A stretch of 20,243 nucleotides of DNA, taken from Chthoniobacter flavus (lineage in GTDB: Bacteria > Verrucomicrobiota > Verrucomicrobiia > Chthoniobacterales > DYNR01). The translations under genes and the position numbers were made by a program. The stretch lies in NCBI GenBank assembly GCA_020720945.1, contig DYNR01000006.1:1-20243 (forward strand). The letters run 5' to 3'. Positions within the stretch are counted from its first letter, which is position 1. Each line of letters starts with the position of its first letter. The notes under the pieces are model-generated. The model saw nothing but the letters and a program-made list of their open reading frames with translations, was not told the origin of the DNA and ran no database searches. Shown here piece by piece: positions 1 to 7,318 of this stretch.

Positions 1-52
1 TTTCGCTCCAATGCCTTACAGAGCTTCTTTGCATTTATCTCACGGATTCAGG
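1..52. mobile_element. Right end of a short palindromic (MITE-like) element, partial copy
   Basis: These 52 bases match 4104-4155 with only two differences (positions 18 and 23). Similarity ends abruptly after CAGG at 52, exactly where the full copy at 3995-4155 ends before its target duplication. That shared endpoint independently supports the element boundary. The left part lies outside the window, so its target duplication (which would match the AGTAA at 53-57) cannot be tested. Both copies have the same orientation. The last bases of the element plus the next two form AGGAG (50-54), nine bases before an in-frame TTG of the PIN-PhoH gene. Confidence 0.75.
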
Positions 53-153
53 AGTAAAATTGATTGCGGAATCGGGAGGTTCGGAGTATCGTTCTTACCG
101 TTGATGGGCGAAGCCGCCCTCTAAAAAATTCCTTCCCGATTTCCTCAAATAGC

Positions 154-1668
154 ATGAAACAAACCGATCAACCCGATGGCGGAGAAACCGAAATTTTTGC
201 GGGCAACGAGGCACCAGCAGGAGGCACCGCAAAGAATTTCGTGCTAGATACGAATGTGCTTCTCCACGACCCGAATTGCTTGAATCGTTTTCAAAACAAT
301 CATGTTTATATTCCTGTCGAAGTGCTTTCCGAGTTGGATCGTTTCAAAAATGAACAAAACGAAAGGGGTGCAAACGCCCGGAGAGTCCACCGCTTTTTGC
401 ACGAAATTTTCGGGACGGAACCGCGCAATGTCATCAAAGGGGTAGCGTCTGCCGGTGGGGGGACGATCCGGGTTTTAATCGGTTCTCCGCTTTCGCAAAA
501 CAAGGTGACTCCCGCCCAGCGGAGGTTTCAAAAAGTGTTTCCCGAGCAGGATCGGATGGACCACCGGATCATGGCGGCTTGCTTGTCTTTGCAGGAGCAA
601 TCGGACTTGGCTACAATTTTGGTCACAAAAGATATCAATATGCAACTCAAGGGGTTGGCGATTGGGTTGCAGTGCCAAGACTACTTGAACGACAAGGTTT
701 CCGCCAAGGAAGTCGAGCAGTATGAAATCCGTTCGATCGAAGTGGCTGCCAACGAGTTGCAGAGGTTTGGAAGTTCGGGGATGCTGGAACTCGGAGTCGC
801 TAGGGCGGGGGATTTGGAGGTCAACGAATACGCTTTGCTGAAAGTCAGCGAGACAAAACTTTTGCCTGCGCGTCATGCGGGACGCGGGGTTTTTCAGCGG
901 TTAAAAATCCCGCAATCCCTGCGGGTTCCTCGGGGGATCGAATTGCGCCCCGCAAACCACGGGCAGCAGTGTTTTCTTGATGCGCTGCTCGATCCCGACA
1001 TCCATCTCGTCACTTGCTACGGGCAGGCGGGAACAGGAAAAACTCTCTTGGCTGTCGCCGCGGGGTTGGTCGCAGTCGGGGAACGGGAGTATTCCGGCAT
1101 GACCGTCAGTCGCCCGGTCGTCGCGATGGGCGACACGCTGGGTTTTTTGCCCGGTTCTTTGAAAGAAAAAATGCACCCCTGGTTGCAGTCGATTTACGAT
1201 GCGCTGGAATTGCTTTTGCCGATGGTTCCGCCAGCACCCGACGGCAAAAACCGCCCGAAGTCCGAAAGGAAAAAAGATGGTCCAAGCGGGGCGGGCAGCG
1301 TGGTCGAAAGGACGGCGGGAGGGATTCCCGTGAAACCTTACGAGTTGCTTGTAGAGAGGGGGTTACTGGAAATCGAAGCTTTGTGTTACATCCGCGGGAG
1401 ATCCATCCCCAAGCGTTTTTTCGTTTTGGACGAAGCACAGCAACTCACCCCGCTGGAAGCAAAAACCGTTGTCACGCGAATGTCCAAAGGCTCCAAACTA
1501 ATCATGGTCGGAGACCCCGCACAAATTGACAACCCGTATGTTGACAGCCGTTCCAACGGTCTCGTCTATACGCGCAACCGGCTTAGGGGGCAGGCGATTA
1601 CCGCGCACATTTGTTTGACGAAAGGCGAGCGCAGCGCGTTGGCGGAACTCGGGGCAGGGAAAATGTGA
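154..1668 (+). CDS. phoH: PIN domain-PhoH family ATPase (YlaK/PhoH2-like)
   Basis: A 504-residue protein combining an N-terminal PIN nuclease domain with a C-terminal PhoH ATPase. PhoH2-type proteins are known as RNA helicase/RNases; the cellular target here is unknown. PIN signature VLDTNVLLHDP begins near residue 30, with further acidic residues in EVLSELD, EQDRMD and VTKDIN. The ATPase has Walker A GQAGTGKT (about 290-297), RPVVAMGDTLGFLPG, Walker B FFVLDEAQ (about 422-429) and GDPAQID. A Lys/Gly/Pro-rich insertion of about 35 residues (about 358-392) separates the two halves of the ATPase core. The ATG at 154 is chosen because the PIN fold starts about 27 residues later, but no Shine-Dalgarno precedes it. 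A TTG at 64 is in frame, adds 30 residues, and has AGGAG nine bases upstream, so it is a real alternative. coaE follows after 31 bases on the same strand. Confidence 0.93.
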   Translation: MKQTDQPDGGETEIFAGNEAPAGGTAKNFVLDTNVLLHDPNCLNRFQNNHVYIPVEVLSELDRFKNEQNERGANARRVHRFLHEIFGTEPRNVIKGVASAGGGTIRVLIGSPLSQNKVTPAQRRFQKVFPEQDRMDHRIMAACLSLQEQSDLATILVTKDINMQLKGLAIGLQCQDYLNDKVSAKEVEQYEIRSIEVAANELQRFGSSGMLELGVARAGDLEVNEYALLKVSETKLLPARHAGRGVFQRLKIPQSLRVPRGIELRPANHGQQCFLDALLDPDIHLVTCYGQAGTGKTLLAVAAGLVAVGEREYSGMTVSRPVVAMGDTLGFLPGSLKEKMHPWLQSIYDALELLLPMVPPAPDGKNRPKSERKKDGPSGAGSVVERTAGGIPVKPYELLVERGLLEIEALCYIRGRSIPKRFFVLDEAQQLTPLEAKTVVTRMSKGSKLIMVGDPAQIDNPYVDSRSNGLVYTRNRLRGQAITAHICLTKGERSALAELGAGKM

Positions 1669-1699
1669 CCTGTCTGGGAGGGAGGCAAAATGGATTTTT

Positions 1700-2314
1700 A
1701 TGCGGGATGGAAGAGAAAAAACGGTGGCGGTGACGGGGGGGGTCGCTTCGGGAAAATCCTTCGTTGCCAAAAGGTTACACGCGGACTTGGGCGGCGTTTT
1801 TTTTGATGCGGATGCGGCGGTGCACGGGTTGCTCGAGAAGGATGGCGGGGTGATCGAAAAAATTGCGGAGGCGTTTCCTAGAGCGATGCGGGACGGAAAA
1901 GTATGCCGGAGAGAATTGCGGGCGGCAGTGTTTGCGGAAGAAAGCAAGCGCCGGGAATTGGAAGCTTTATTGCACCCCTGCGTGTTGGACGAAATGAGAA
2001 AAGGGGCATCGCAAGCCCGAGAAAACCGTGTGTTTTTTATCGCCGAAATCCCGTTGCTGTTTGAAATCGGGATTCAAAAAGAGTTTGGAAGGGTGGTGTT
2101 GGTTGCGAGTTCTCCGGGCGTGCAGTTGCGGCGTCTGCAAGAAATGCGTGGGGTTTCCATGGAAGACGGGAAACGGATTTTGGAAGCGCAGTGGGGTTGG
2201 GAGCGCAAAGTGGAAGGCGCGGATTTTTTGCTCTGGAACGATGGAGAAATGCAGTTGTTGGAAAAACAGGTTGCGGGGGTCAAGACCGCTTTTGAAGATT
2301 TTTTAGCGGAATGA
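1700..2314 (+). CDS. coaE: Dephospho-CoA kinase
   Basis: A 204-residue cytosolic enzyme catalysing the last step of coenzyme A synthesis, ATP-dependent phosphorylation of the 3'-hydroxyl of dephospho-CoA. The P-loop GGVASGKS (residues 14-21) follows a hydrophobic strand. FDADAAVH carries the acidic residues expected after the P-loop, and RRELEALLHPCVLDEM, IPLLFE and the lid-region RRLQEMRGVSMEDGKRIL all fit the CoaE family. Length is normal. A GGGAGGGAGG tract (1676-1685) lies 14 bases before the ATG, rather far. An ATG at 1690 is better placed but out of frame. A run of eight G (1735-1742) encodes part of the P-loop. The gene probably shares a transcript with the PhoH gene and converges on folD, with about 100 noncoding bases between them and no convincing terminator. 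Confidence 0.93.
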   Translation: MRDGREKTVAVTGGVASGKSFVAKRLHADLGGVFFDADAAVHGLLEKDGGVIEKIAEAFPRAMRDGKVCRRELRAAVFAEESKRRELEALLHPCVLDEMRKGASQARENRVFFIAEIPLLFEIGIQKEFGRVVLVASSPGVQLRRLQEMRGVSMEDGKRILEAQWGWERKVEGADFLLWNDGEMQLLEKQVAGVKTAFEDFLAE

Positions 2315-2417
2315 AACAGGTTTTCTGACCCGAGTTCCGAAGTTGTTTTTTTGCGGGTGCCGAGTCAAGAATCGTGCTGTTATTCAAGCACTTGGAAATA
2401 GAATTCCCCCCTTTTTT

Positions 2418-3299
2418 TTATCCGGGGAGAGTCCGTTTGCAGGCGGTGAGGGTGTTTTGCATGAGCATCGCGATGGTCATGGGGCCTACGCCGCCAGGGA
2501 CGGGAGTGATGGCTTTGCAGAGGGGGGCGACTTCCTCGAATGCGACATCGCCGACGAGACGGTAGCCTTTCGGGCAAGAAGGGTCTTCGATGCGGTTGAT
2601 CCCGACATCGATGACGACGGCACCTTGAGAAATATGTTCTTTTTTCAAAAAATTCGGTCTGCCGATGGCGGCGATTACAATGTCGGCGCGGCGGGTGATT
2701 TCCGGGAGGTTGCGGGTGCGGGAATGGGCGAGGGTGACGGTGGCATCGCCGCCTTTGCCTTTGCGCATCAGGAGCAGTGCCATCGGTTTGCCGACGATGC
2801 TGCTTCGCCCGACGACAACGACATTGGCACCGGCGGTTTCGATTCCGGCTTCGGCGAGCAGGCGGCAACAGCCTAGCGGGGTGCAGGGGACAAAAGCCGT
2901 CGGGTCTTCCATCGCGAGTTTGGCGACATTCACGGGGTGAAAACCGTCCACATCTTTTCGGGGGTCGATCGCCAAAACCACCTCTTCTTCGCGGATGTGG
3001 GAGGGAGGGGGGGATTGGACTAAAATGCCGTGGATGCGTTCGTCGGCGTTGAGCGAGGCGATCCGGGCGAGCAGTTCTTCTTGGGTGGTGGAAGCGGGCA
3101 GTTCGAAGGATTGGGAAAAGATGCCGAGCTGTTCGCTGGTTTGCTTTTTTTTGCGGACATAGGCGCGGGAGGCGGGGTCGTCGCCGACGAGGATGACGGC
3201 CAGGCCGGGGCGGATGTTTCGGGTGCTTAGTTCCAGCACTTCTTTTCGCACTTCTTCCAATACGGAAGCTGCCACTTTTTTTCCGTCGATGAGGTTCAT
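2418..3299 (-). CDS. folD: Bifunctional methylenetetrahydrofolate dehydrogenase / methenyltetrahydrofolate cyclohydrolase
   Basis: A 293-residue cytosolic enzyme interconverting 5,10-methylene-THF, 5,10-methenyl-THF and 10-formyl-THF with NADP(H). Visible family features: PGLAVILVGDDPAS with Tyr47 and a Lys cluster at 50-52 in the catalytic region, KDVDGFHPVN, VPCTPLG, the dinucleotide-binding GRSSIVGKPMALLL, and the C-terminal PGGVGPMTIAMLMQNT. The folate-site motif normally close to QLPLP reads QSPPP here, which is unusual, but the rest is well conserved and length is standard. The start is fixed by homology at ATG 3299. That ATG overlaps the TGA of the upstream acyltransferase gene (ATGA), so translation is probably coupled. 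The upstream continuation of the open frame belongs to the acyltransferase region and is not part of FolD. Confidence 0.95.
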   Translation of the reverse strand: MNLIDGKKVAASVLEEVRKEVLELSTRNIRPGLAVILVGDDPASRAYVRKKKQTSEQLGIFSQSFELPASTTQEELLARIASLNADERIHGILVQSPPPSHIREEEVVLAIDPRKDVDGFHPVNVAKLAMEDPTAFVPCTPLGCCRLLAEAGIETAGANVVVVGRSSIVGKPMALLLMRKGKGGDATVTLAHSRTRNLPEITRRADIVIAAIGRPNFLKKEHISQGAVVIDVGINRIEDPSCPKGYRLVGDVAFEEVAPLCKAITPVPGGVGPMTIAMLMQNTLTACKRTLPG

Positions 3300-3925
3300 G
3301 TTTGGTCTTTCAGCAAAGTTTCGATTCGGGCGCGTTCGGCTTCGAAGTCTTCGTCGGAGGCGGTTGCGCGGATGGTTTCGTAGGGGGCGAGAGTGATTTC
3401 GATTTGGGAGAAGGGGAGAGGGATGGTGAACTGGTCCCAAGTTTTCAGGCGGAGGCAGCGGCCGAAGCGGACATGGATGGGCTGGATGCGGGCATCGGTT
3501 TGCTGGCAAAGGAGGAGGAGGCCGGGGCCCAGGTGGTAGCGCGGGCCGCGCGGGCCGTCTGGGGTGATGGCCAAGTCTGCGCCGTGGCGCAAGTGTTCCA
3601 GGCATTCAAACAGGGCTCGCGAGCCGCGCCGCGAGCTGGAGCCGCGGACGGCGCCCATGCCGAAGGCGGCCACTACTGCGGCGAGAATTTCGCCGTCGCG
3701 GCTCGGGCTGGTCAGGACGCTAACTCCTTTGCGTGAAGGGGGATAGTAGATGCGGAAAGCGGCGGCGACGGCCAGGATGCGGTTGTGCCAGAAGGTGTAG
3801 ATGAGGGGAAAAGCGGGGGGATTTTTCAGGATGCCGGAGCGGTCGTCCACGCGGATGCGGAGAGTCAAAAAAAGGAGTCGCAGGAGGAAAGCGAGAACGG
3901 GAGGCAGGACATTTTCGCGTTTCAT
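3296..3925 (-). CDS. Lysophospholipid acyltransferase family protein (DUF374-type)
   Basis: A 209-residue protein of the DUF374/LPLAT group, whose members transfer acyl chains onto lipid or lipid A-like acceptors at the inner membrane; the substrate here is not known. A hydrophobic N-terminal segment (about residues 7-24) may anchor it. Motifs in order: TFWHNR (44-49, the histidine region), TSPSRDGE (72-79), VRGSSSRRGS (93-102) and ITPDGPRGP (120-128), the last two typical of DUF374. The start ATG at 3925 lies directly before the hydrophobic segment, with no strong Shine-Dalgarno. The stop overlaps the folD start by four bases. Upstream, gspE lies on the same strand, separated by about 210 bases that contain the inserted 161-bp element. 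The element could therefore affect read-through from the pilin/gspE genes. Confidence 0.87.
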   Translation of the reverse strand: MKRENVLPPVLAFLLRLLFLTLRIRVDDRSGILKNPPAFPLIYTFWHNRILAVAAAFRIYYPPSRKGVSVLTSPSRDGEILAAVVAAFGMGAVRGSSSRRGSRALFECLEHLRHGADLAITPDGPRGPRYHLGPGLLLLCQQTDARIQPIHVRFGRCLRLKTWDQFTIPLPFSQIEITLAPYETIRATASDEDFEAERARIETLLKDQT

Positions 3926-3989
3926 TGGGGGCGTTTTTTTTCGGGTGCAAGAGACATCGCTGCTTTTTGCTGGTGTGAAGCTACGAAGC

Positions 3990-3994
3990 TTTTA
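3990..3994. repeat. Left target-site duplication (TTTTA)
   Basis: TTTTA directly abuts the left end (CCTGAA) of the 161-bp element and is repeated at 4156-4160 immediately after its right end (CAGG). Deleting the element plus one copy rebuilds a sensible gspE 3' end. Confidence 0.7.
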
Positions 3995-4155
3995 CCTGAA
4001 CCAGTGAGATAACTGCTGCGAATCTCTGCAATCAATTGGGCTGCAAAGGCTTGGGAAAAACACGCAAAAGACCCAAGGGTATTCCTTGGTTTTTTCCAAA
4101 CCCTTTCGCTCCAATGCCTTGCAGATCTTCTTTGCATTTATCTCACGGATTCAGG
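3995..4155. mobile_element. 161-bp palindromic MITE-like element with 22-bp terminal inverted repeats and TTTTA target duplication
   Basis: The ends, 3995-4016 and the reverse complement of 4134-4155, agree at 19 of 22 positions. Both start CCTGAA and share GTGAGATAA. The element is flanked by the 5-bp direct repeat TTTTA (3990-3994 and 4156-4160), as expected for a target duplication. Beyond the termini, the left arm and the reverse complement of the right arm remain similar (blocks TCTGCAA, ATTGG, TTGG followed by AAAAA), so the element is an imperfect fold-back about 70 bases per arm. Near the centre CCAAGG/CCTTGG can form a 6-bp stem (4073-4089) followed by T6. No transposase is encoded, so it would have to be mobilised in trans. 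The right end supplies the last five codons and the stop of gspE. A second copy ends at position 52. The parent transposon family is not recognised. Confidence 0.8.
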
Positions 4156-6366
4156 TTTTAGGCTGGTGTAGCTCAGGCAGGAGATTTCTTCTAGGCTGGT
4201 GTGACCGGCCAGGACTTGCGCCAAGCCTTGTTGGTAGAGGGTGCGCACGCCGCGGCTCACGGCGAGTTCGCGCATTTCGCTTTGCGGGGCGTTGCGGGCT
4301 ACGAGGTCTGCCAGTTTCGCATCGACGGGGCACATTTCCATGAGTGCGATCCGGCCCGAGTAACCGGCACCGCGACATTCGGGGCAGCCTTGTTTGATAT
4401 AGATGGAAGCCGTGTCGGAAGGGACGGGGACGCGGTTGATTTCAAAAATAAGGCGTTCTTCGCCGGTGAGTTTGACCGAGCGTTTGCAGAAATTGCAGAG
4501 GCGGCGGGCGAGGCGTTGAGCTTGGGTGAGAGCGAGGGAATCCGCGAGGAGGTAGGGGGGGATGTTCATCGCGATCAGGCGTGTGACGGCGCGCAAGCAG
4601 TCGTTTGCGTGGAGGGTGGTGAGCACGAGGTGGCCGGTGAGTGCGGCGTTGATGGCGGCGTTGGCGGTTTCTTCATCGCGGCACTCACCGATGAGAATAA
4701 CATCGGGGTCCGCACGCATGAGGCGGCGCAGGCCGTCGGCGAAAGTGATGCCGTTGATGGGGTCGGTCTGGGTTTGGTTGAGCCCTTCGATCTCGTATTC
4801 GATGGGGTCTTCGATGGTTTGGATGTTGATGTTTTCCGAGTTGATGCTGTTGAGCAGGGCGTAGAGAGTGGTGGTTTTTCCGCTGCCGGTGGGGCCGGTG
4901 ATGAGGACGAGTCCTTGGTCGCGGCCCATGGTTTCTTGGAAGATGCTGAGTTGTTCGGGTGCGAGGTTTAGCTCGCTGAGTTTTTTGACGCCGTCGAGTT
5001 TGTCCAAGAAACGGATGGTCAGTTTTTGTTGGTCTTTGCGGCAGGGGATGGCGGAGACGCGGCAATCGATGCGCCGTTTGCCCAGGCTCATAGAAAAGCG
5101 GGAGTCTTGGGCATCTTGGCGGCGCTGGCCCATGTTGGAGTAGTTTTTGATGAGGCCGATGAAGCGGGGGAGCATTTCTTCCGGGCAGGAGTGGATGGTT
5201 TGCAGTTCGCCGTCGATGCGGGCGCGGAAGCGGGCCATGTTGTAAAATTTTTCTACATGCAAGTCGCTGGCTTTGCCTGCCATGGTGCGGTAGAGGACCC
5301 AGTGGATGATTTGTTCCGGGGTGGCGTTGATGCTTGCCGGGTTGATTTTTTGGACTTCCGCCATGTCGATTTCGACGAGGTTTTCGACATCGGAATAGGT
5401 GAGTTCGCCTTGAGAAACGGTGGAGGCGGCGGTGGTGCTTTTTCCGCGGTTGCGGGCGATGGCGGCGGTGATGGCTTCGCGGTCGGAGAGCACGAGTTTC
5501 CATTTGACCGTCTCTTGTCCCATGGCCAGCCATTCGTCTTCGAATGCGAAGTTGTGGCGTTCTTCGGAAAGGAGGTAGATGACTTCTTCCCCGATGTAGA
5601 GGGGATAGACCATGTGTTTTTCCAGGAGGGTGTCCGGGAAATGGGTTTGCGTGGGGGCGTGGTCGGCGTTGAAGCAAGGTTCGCCGCAGAGGAGGTGGTG
5701 GAGTGCTAGGCAGTAGCCTTGGGGGAGGACTTTGTAATCTCTCCAGCGCATTGCTTTGGCGGCGTGGAGTTGGTGGCGGTGTTTTTCCATCCGCTCTTTT
5801 TCTTCATCGGTGTGAGGGAAGGCTTCTAGGACCCAGTCCAAGATGGTGAGGAGCCCTTCGCCTTTGGGGCAGGGGCGGGAGACGGAAAGCGGGGCGGCCT
5901 CTGAAAGCGGGGCGCCGAGCAGTCGCCCTGCAATGTCCGCATACAACTCTTGGTAAGGTTTGAGGGGGACGAGGACGCGGAGCTGGAACTCGCGGGGGAT
6001 TTTCCAAGAGGCTAGGGCTGCCGGATTGTAGTGGGCGACTACGATGAGGGGGCCTAAGGTCGCGAAGGGGAGCCAAGGTTCGGGGGCATCGTCCGCTCTG
6101 CCGAGGAGGCGGAGTTTGCCTTCCGCATGGTTCGTGCAAGTCGGGCGGTGCATGGCATAGGGGGTTAGCCCTGCCAAGTCGGCAAACCACTCCAAAGAAG
6201 ATGCGGGAGAAATTCCGTTTTGGGCCGCCAGCGCAGGGAGATAATTGTCCCCGACTTTTTTAGAAGACCCTCCGCGGTTGGCATCCAAAAACTCCATCAG
6301 GGCGGAGGGGTCTATTTGTTTGGATGTGAGGAAATCCGCTAGCGCGGCTTGGTCTTCGCGCGTCAC
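4138..6366 (-). CDS. gspE: GspE/PilB family secretion/pilus assembly ATPase
   Basis: A 742-residue cytoplasmic hexameric motor ATPase that powers pseudopilus or pilus assembly. Residues 1 to about 330 are a poorly conserved N-terminal region. The N2 domain carries ASDLHVE (about 366-372), followed by Walker A GPTGSGKTT (491-499), an Asp box around IEDPIEYE, Walker B RADPDVILIGE (about 551-561), His box LTGHLVLTTLHAND (about 576-589) and a tetracysteine zinc site CNFC/CPEC (Cys624, 627, 661, 664). The sequence after Walker B reads ECRDEE rather than the commoner EIRD. The start is GTG at 6366. The gene lies downstream of three pseudopilin genes on the same strand, so it probably drives their assembly, as either a type II secretion or a type IV pilus-like system. 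The last five residues, PESVR, and the TAA come from the inserted element; the uninterrupted gene would have ended KAS-stop at 739 residues. Confidence 0.95.
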   Translation of the reverse strand: MTREDQAALADFLTSKQIDPSALMEFLDANRGGSSKKVGDNYLPALAAQNGISPASSLEWFADLAGLTPYAMHRPTCTNHAEGKLRLLGRADDAPEPWLPFATLGPLIVVAHYNPAALASWKIPREFQLRVLVPLKPYQELYADIAGRLLGAPLSEAAPLSVSRPCPKGEGLLTILDWVLEAFPHTDEEKERMEKHRHQLHAAKAMRWRDYKVLPQGYCLALHHLLCGEPCFNADHAPTQTHFPDTLLEKHMVYPLYIGEEVIYLLSEERHNFAFEDEWLAMGQETVKWKLVLSDREAITAAIARNRGKSTTAASTVSQGELTYSDVENLVEIDMAEVQKINPASINATPEQIIHWVLYRTMAGKASDLHVEKFYNMARFRARIDGELQTIHSCPEEMLPRFIGLIKNYSNMGQRRQDAQDSRFSMSLGKRRIDCRVSAIPCRKDQQKLTIRFLDKLDGVKKLSELNLAPEQLSIFQETMGRDQGLVLITGPTGSGKTTTLYALLNSINSENINIQTIEDPIEYEIEGLNQTQTDPINGITFADGLRRLMRADPDVILIGECRDEETANAAINAALTGHLVLTTLHANDCLRAVTRLIAMNIPPYLLADSLALTQAQRLARRLCNFCKRSVKLTGEERLIFEINRVPVPSDTASIYIKQGCPECRGAGYSGRIALMEMCPVDAKLADLVARNAPQSEMRELAVSRGVRTLYQQGLAQVLAGHTSLEEISCLSYTSLKPESVR
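4156..4160. repeat. Right target-site duplication (TTTTA)
   Basis: This second copy of the TTTTA pair lies inside gspE, where on the minus strand it encodes part of the Leu-Lys that precedes the element-derived residues PESVR. Confidence 0.7.
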
Positions 6367-6455
6367 GGTTTTGGGATGTTTGAATGGTGGCGTGTGCCTG
6401 GAAACATTGGATTGCCCTAGTCGATTTTGTTTTTTTGACTTTGACCGAAAAACTC

Positions 6456-6890
6456 TTACAAGTCAATCCCAGAACCAGCAGTTCCTGCGGGGATGATTTC
6501 GAAAGAAGAACCGTTCCATTTTGCCCGTGCGGTGTTGGTTGAGTTGGTGACGGGGAAGGATTCGTCGGCCGGTAAAAATGTGCTTCCAGGAACGGTAGAA
6601 TTGCTGGTTTGGAGCAATGTCACGATGTCTGCACCGTCGCCTGCGGCGTTGGTGATTTCTCGAACCATTTGGGCGTAGCTACTTGCGGCGCGATTGAGTT
6701 TTTCGAGAGACAGATCGTTCACGGAATCTTGGGCGGAATTGGAAATTCCCGACATTTGCGTGATTGCGATGGCCGCTAAAATTGCGATGATGGAAATGAC
6801 GACGAGAACTTCGACTAGGCTGAAGCCTCGGAGGCCTGGAAATCGAGAAGACGGTAGCGGAGAACCGTGGAGTCTCTGGAGGGAGCGCAT
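6456..6890 (-). CDS. Type II secretion / type IV pilus-like pseudopilin
   Basis: A 144-residue prepilin-like protein. A 22-residue basic leader ends in Gly, followed by FSLVEVLVVISIIAILAAIAI. The predicted prepilin peptidase cut is Gly22|Phe23, with Glu27 at the conserved +5 position. After the hydrophobic helix comes a short Ser/Thr/Asn-rich globular part that I cannot assign to a specific GspG/H/I/J subtype. It is the last of three pseudopilin genes in a row, 16 bases after the previous one and 89 bases before gspE. It would be processed at the inner membrane by a PilD-type peptidase (not in the window) and assembled by the neighbouring ATPase. Confidence 0.88.
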   Translation of the reverse strand: MRSLQRLHGSPLPSSRFPGLRGFSLVEVLVVISIIAILAAIAITQMSGISNSAQDSVNDLSLEKLNRAASSYAQMVREITNAAGDGADIVTLLQTSNSTVPGSTFLPADESFPVTNSTNTARAKWNGSSFEIIPAGTAGSGIDL

Positions 6891-6906
6891 GGTGTTTGGC
6901 GGGGGA

Positions 6907-7305
6907 TCAGTAGTCGATCGCGTTGGTAGAGGAAGGCCCAGTCAGGGTGACTTTTGTGAGGGGAGTTGTAAGTGTGCCAGGAAAGGCGGCGGTGTATCCT
7001 CCCGGCATATAATTCGTCAAAGCATCTTGAGCGAAAGACAAGTAGGGAGCGACCAGATCAAATTTTGCTTCATCATTGCCTGTCCACGCGGTTTCCGCCG
7101 CTGTTCGTCCCCTGGCTTGGACAAAGGATGCCATTGCCATGTTCAGTCCTTCCGCCCTAGAAATGGCGAGGCTTTGTTCGCTGTCGGCGCGGATTTGGAG
7201 GATGTTGGGGATGGCCAAGAAGGTGATGATTCCGATGATGGCAACTGCGGCTAAAACTTCGACCAAAGTAAAAGCGGAAGAGAGGGGAGGAAGGTTTTTT
7301 TTCAT
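6907..7305 (-). CDS. Type II secretion / type IV pilus-like pseudopilin
   Basis: A 132-residue prepilin-like protein with a very short leader (MKKNLPPLSSA) followed by FTLVEVLAAVAIIGIITFLAIPNIL. The expected cleavage is Ala11|Phe12, with Glu16 at +5. Alanine at -1 instead of the usual glycine is uncommon but tolerated by some prepilin peptidases. The mature part is short and Thr/Ala-rich, with no recognised subtype signature. The start at 7305 is only 13 bases after the stop of the first pseudopilin gene, and a GAGAG run upstream may be a weak ribosome site. This is the middle member of the three-pilin group that precedes gspE. Confidence 0.87.
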   Translation of the reverse strand: MKKNLPPLSSAFTLVEVLAAVAIIGIITFLAIPNILQIRADSEQSLAISRAEGLNMAMASFVQARGRTAAETAWTGNDEAKFDLVAPYLSFAQDALTNYMPGGYTAAFPGTLTTPLTKVTLTGPSSTNAIDY

Positions 7306-7318
7306 AGGGGCTCTCTTT

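Noticed and set aside
1690..1806. ATG at 1690 with a better-spaced Shine-Dalgarno as the coaE start
   Set aside because: It is in another frame and hits a stop after about 38 codons. Reaching the coaE frame would require slipping in the G run and would destroy the beta strand before the P-loop.
3300..3605. N-terminal extension of folD (open frame continues upstream)
   Set aside because: The extension is Pro/Arg-rich out-of-frame translation of the acyltransferase gene; FolD homology starts at ATG 3299.
3922..4137. 71-codon minus-strand open frame across the palindromic element
   Set aside because: It lies mostly inside the element, crosses its left end and target duplication, and resembles no protein; it is better explained as noncoding repeat.
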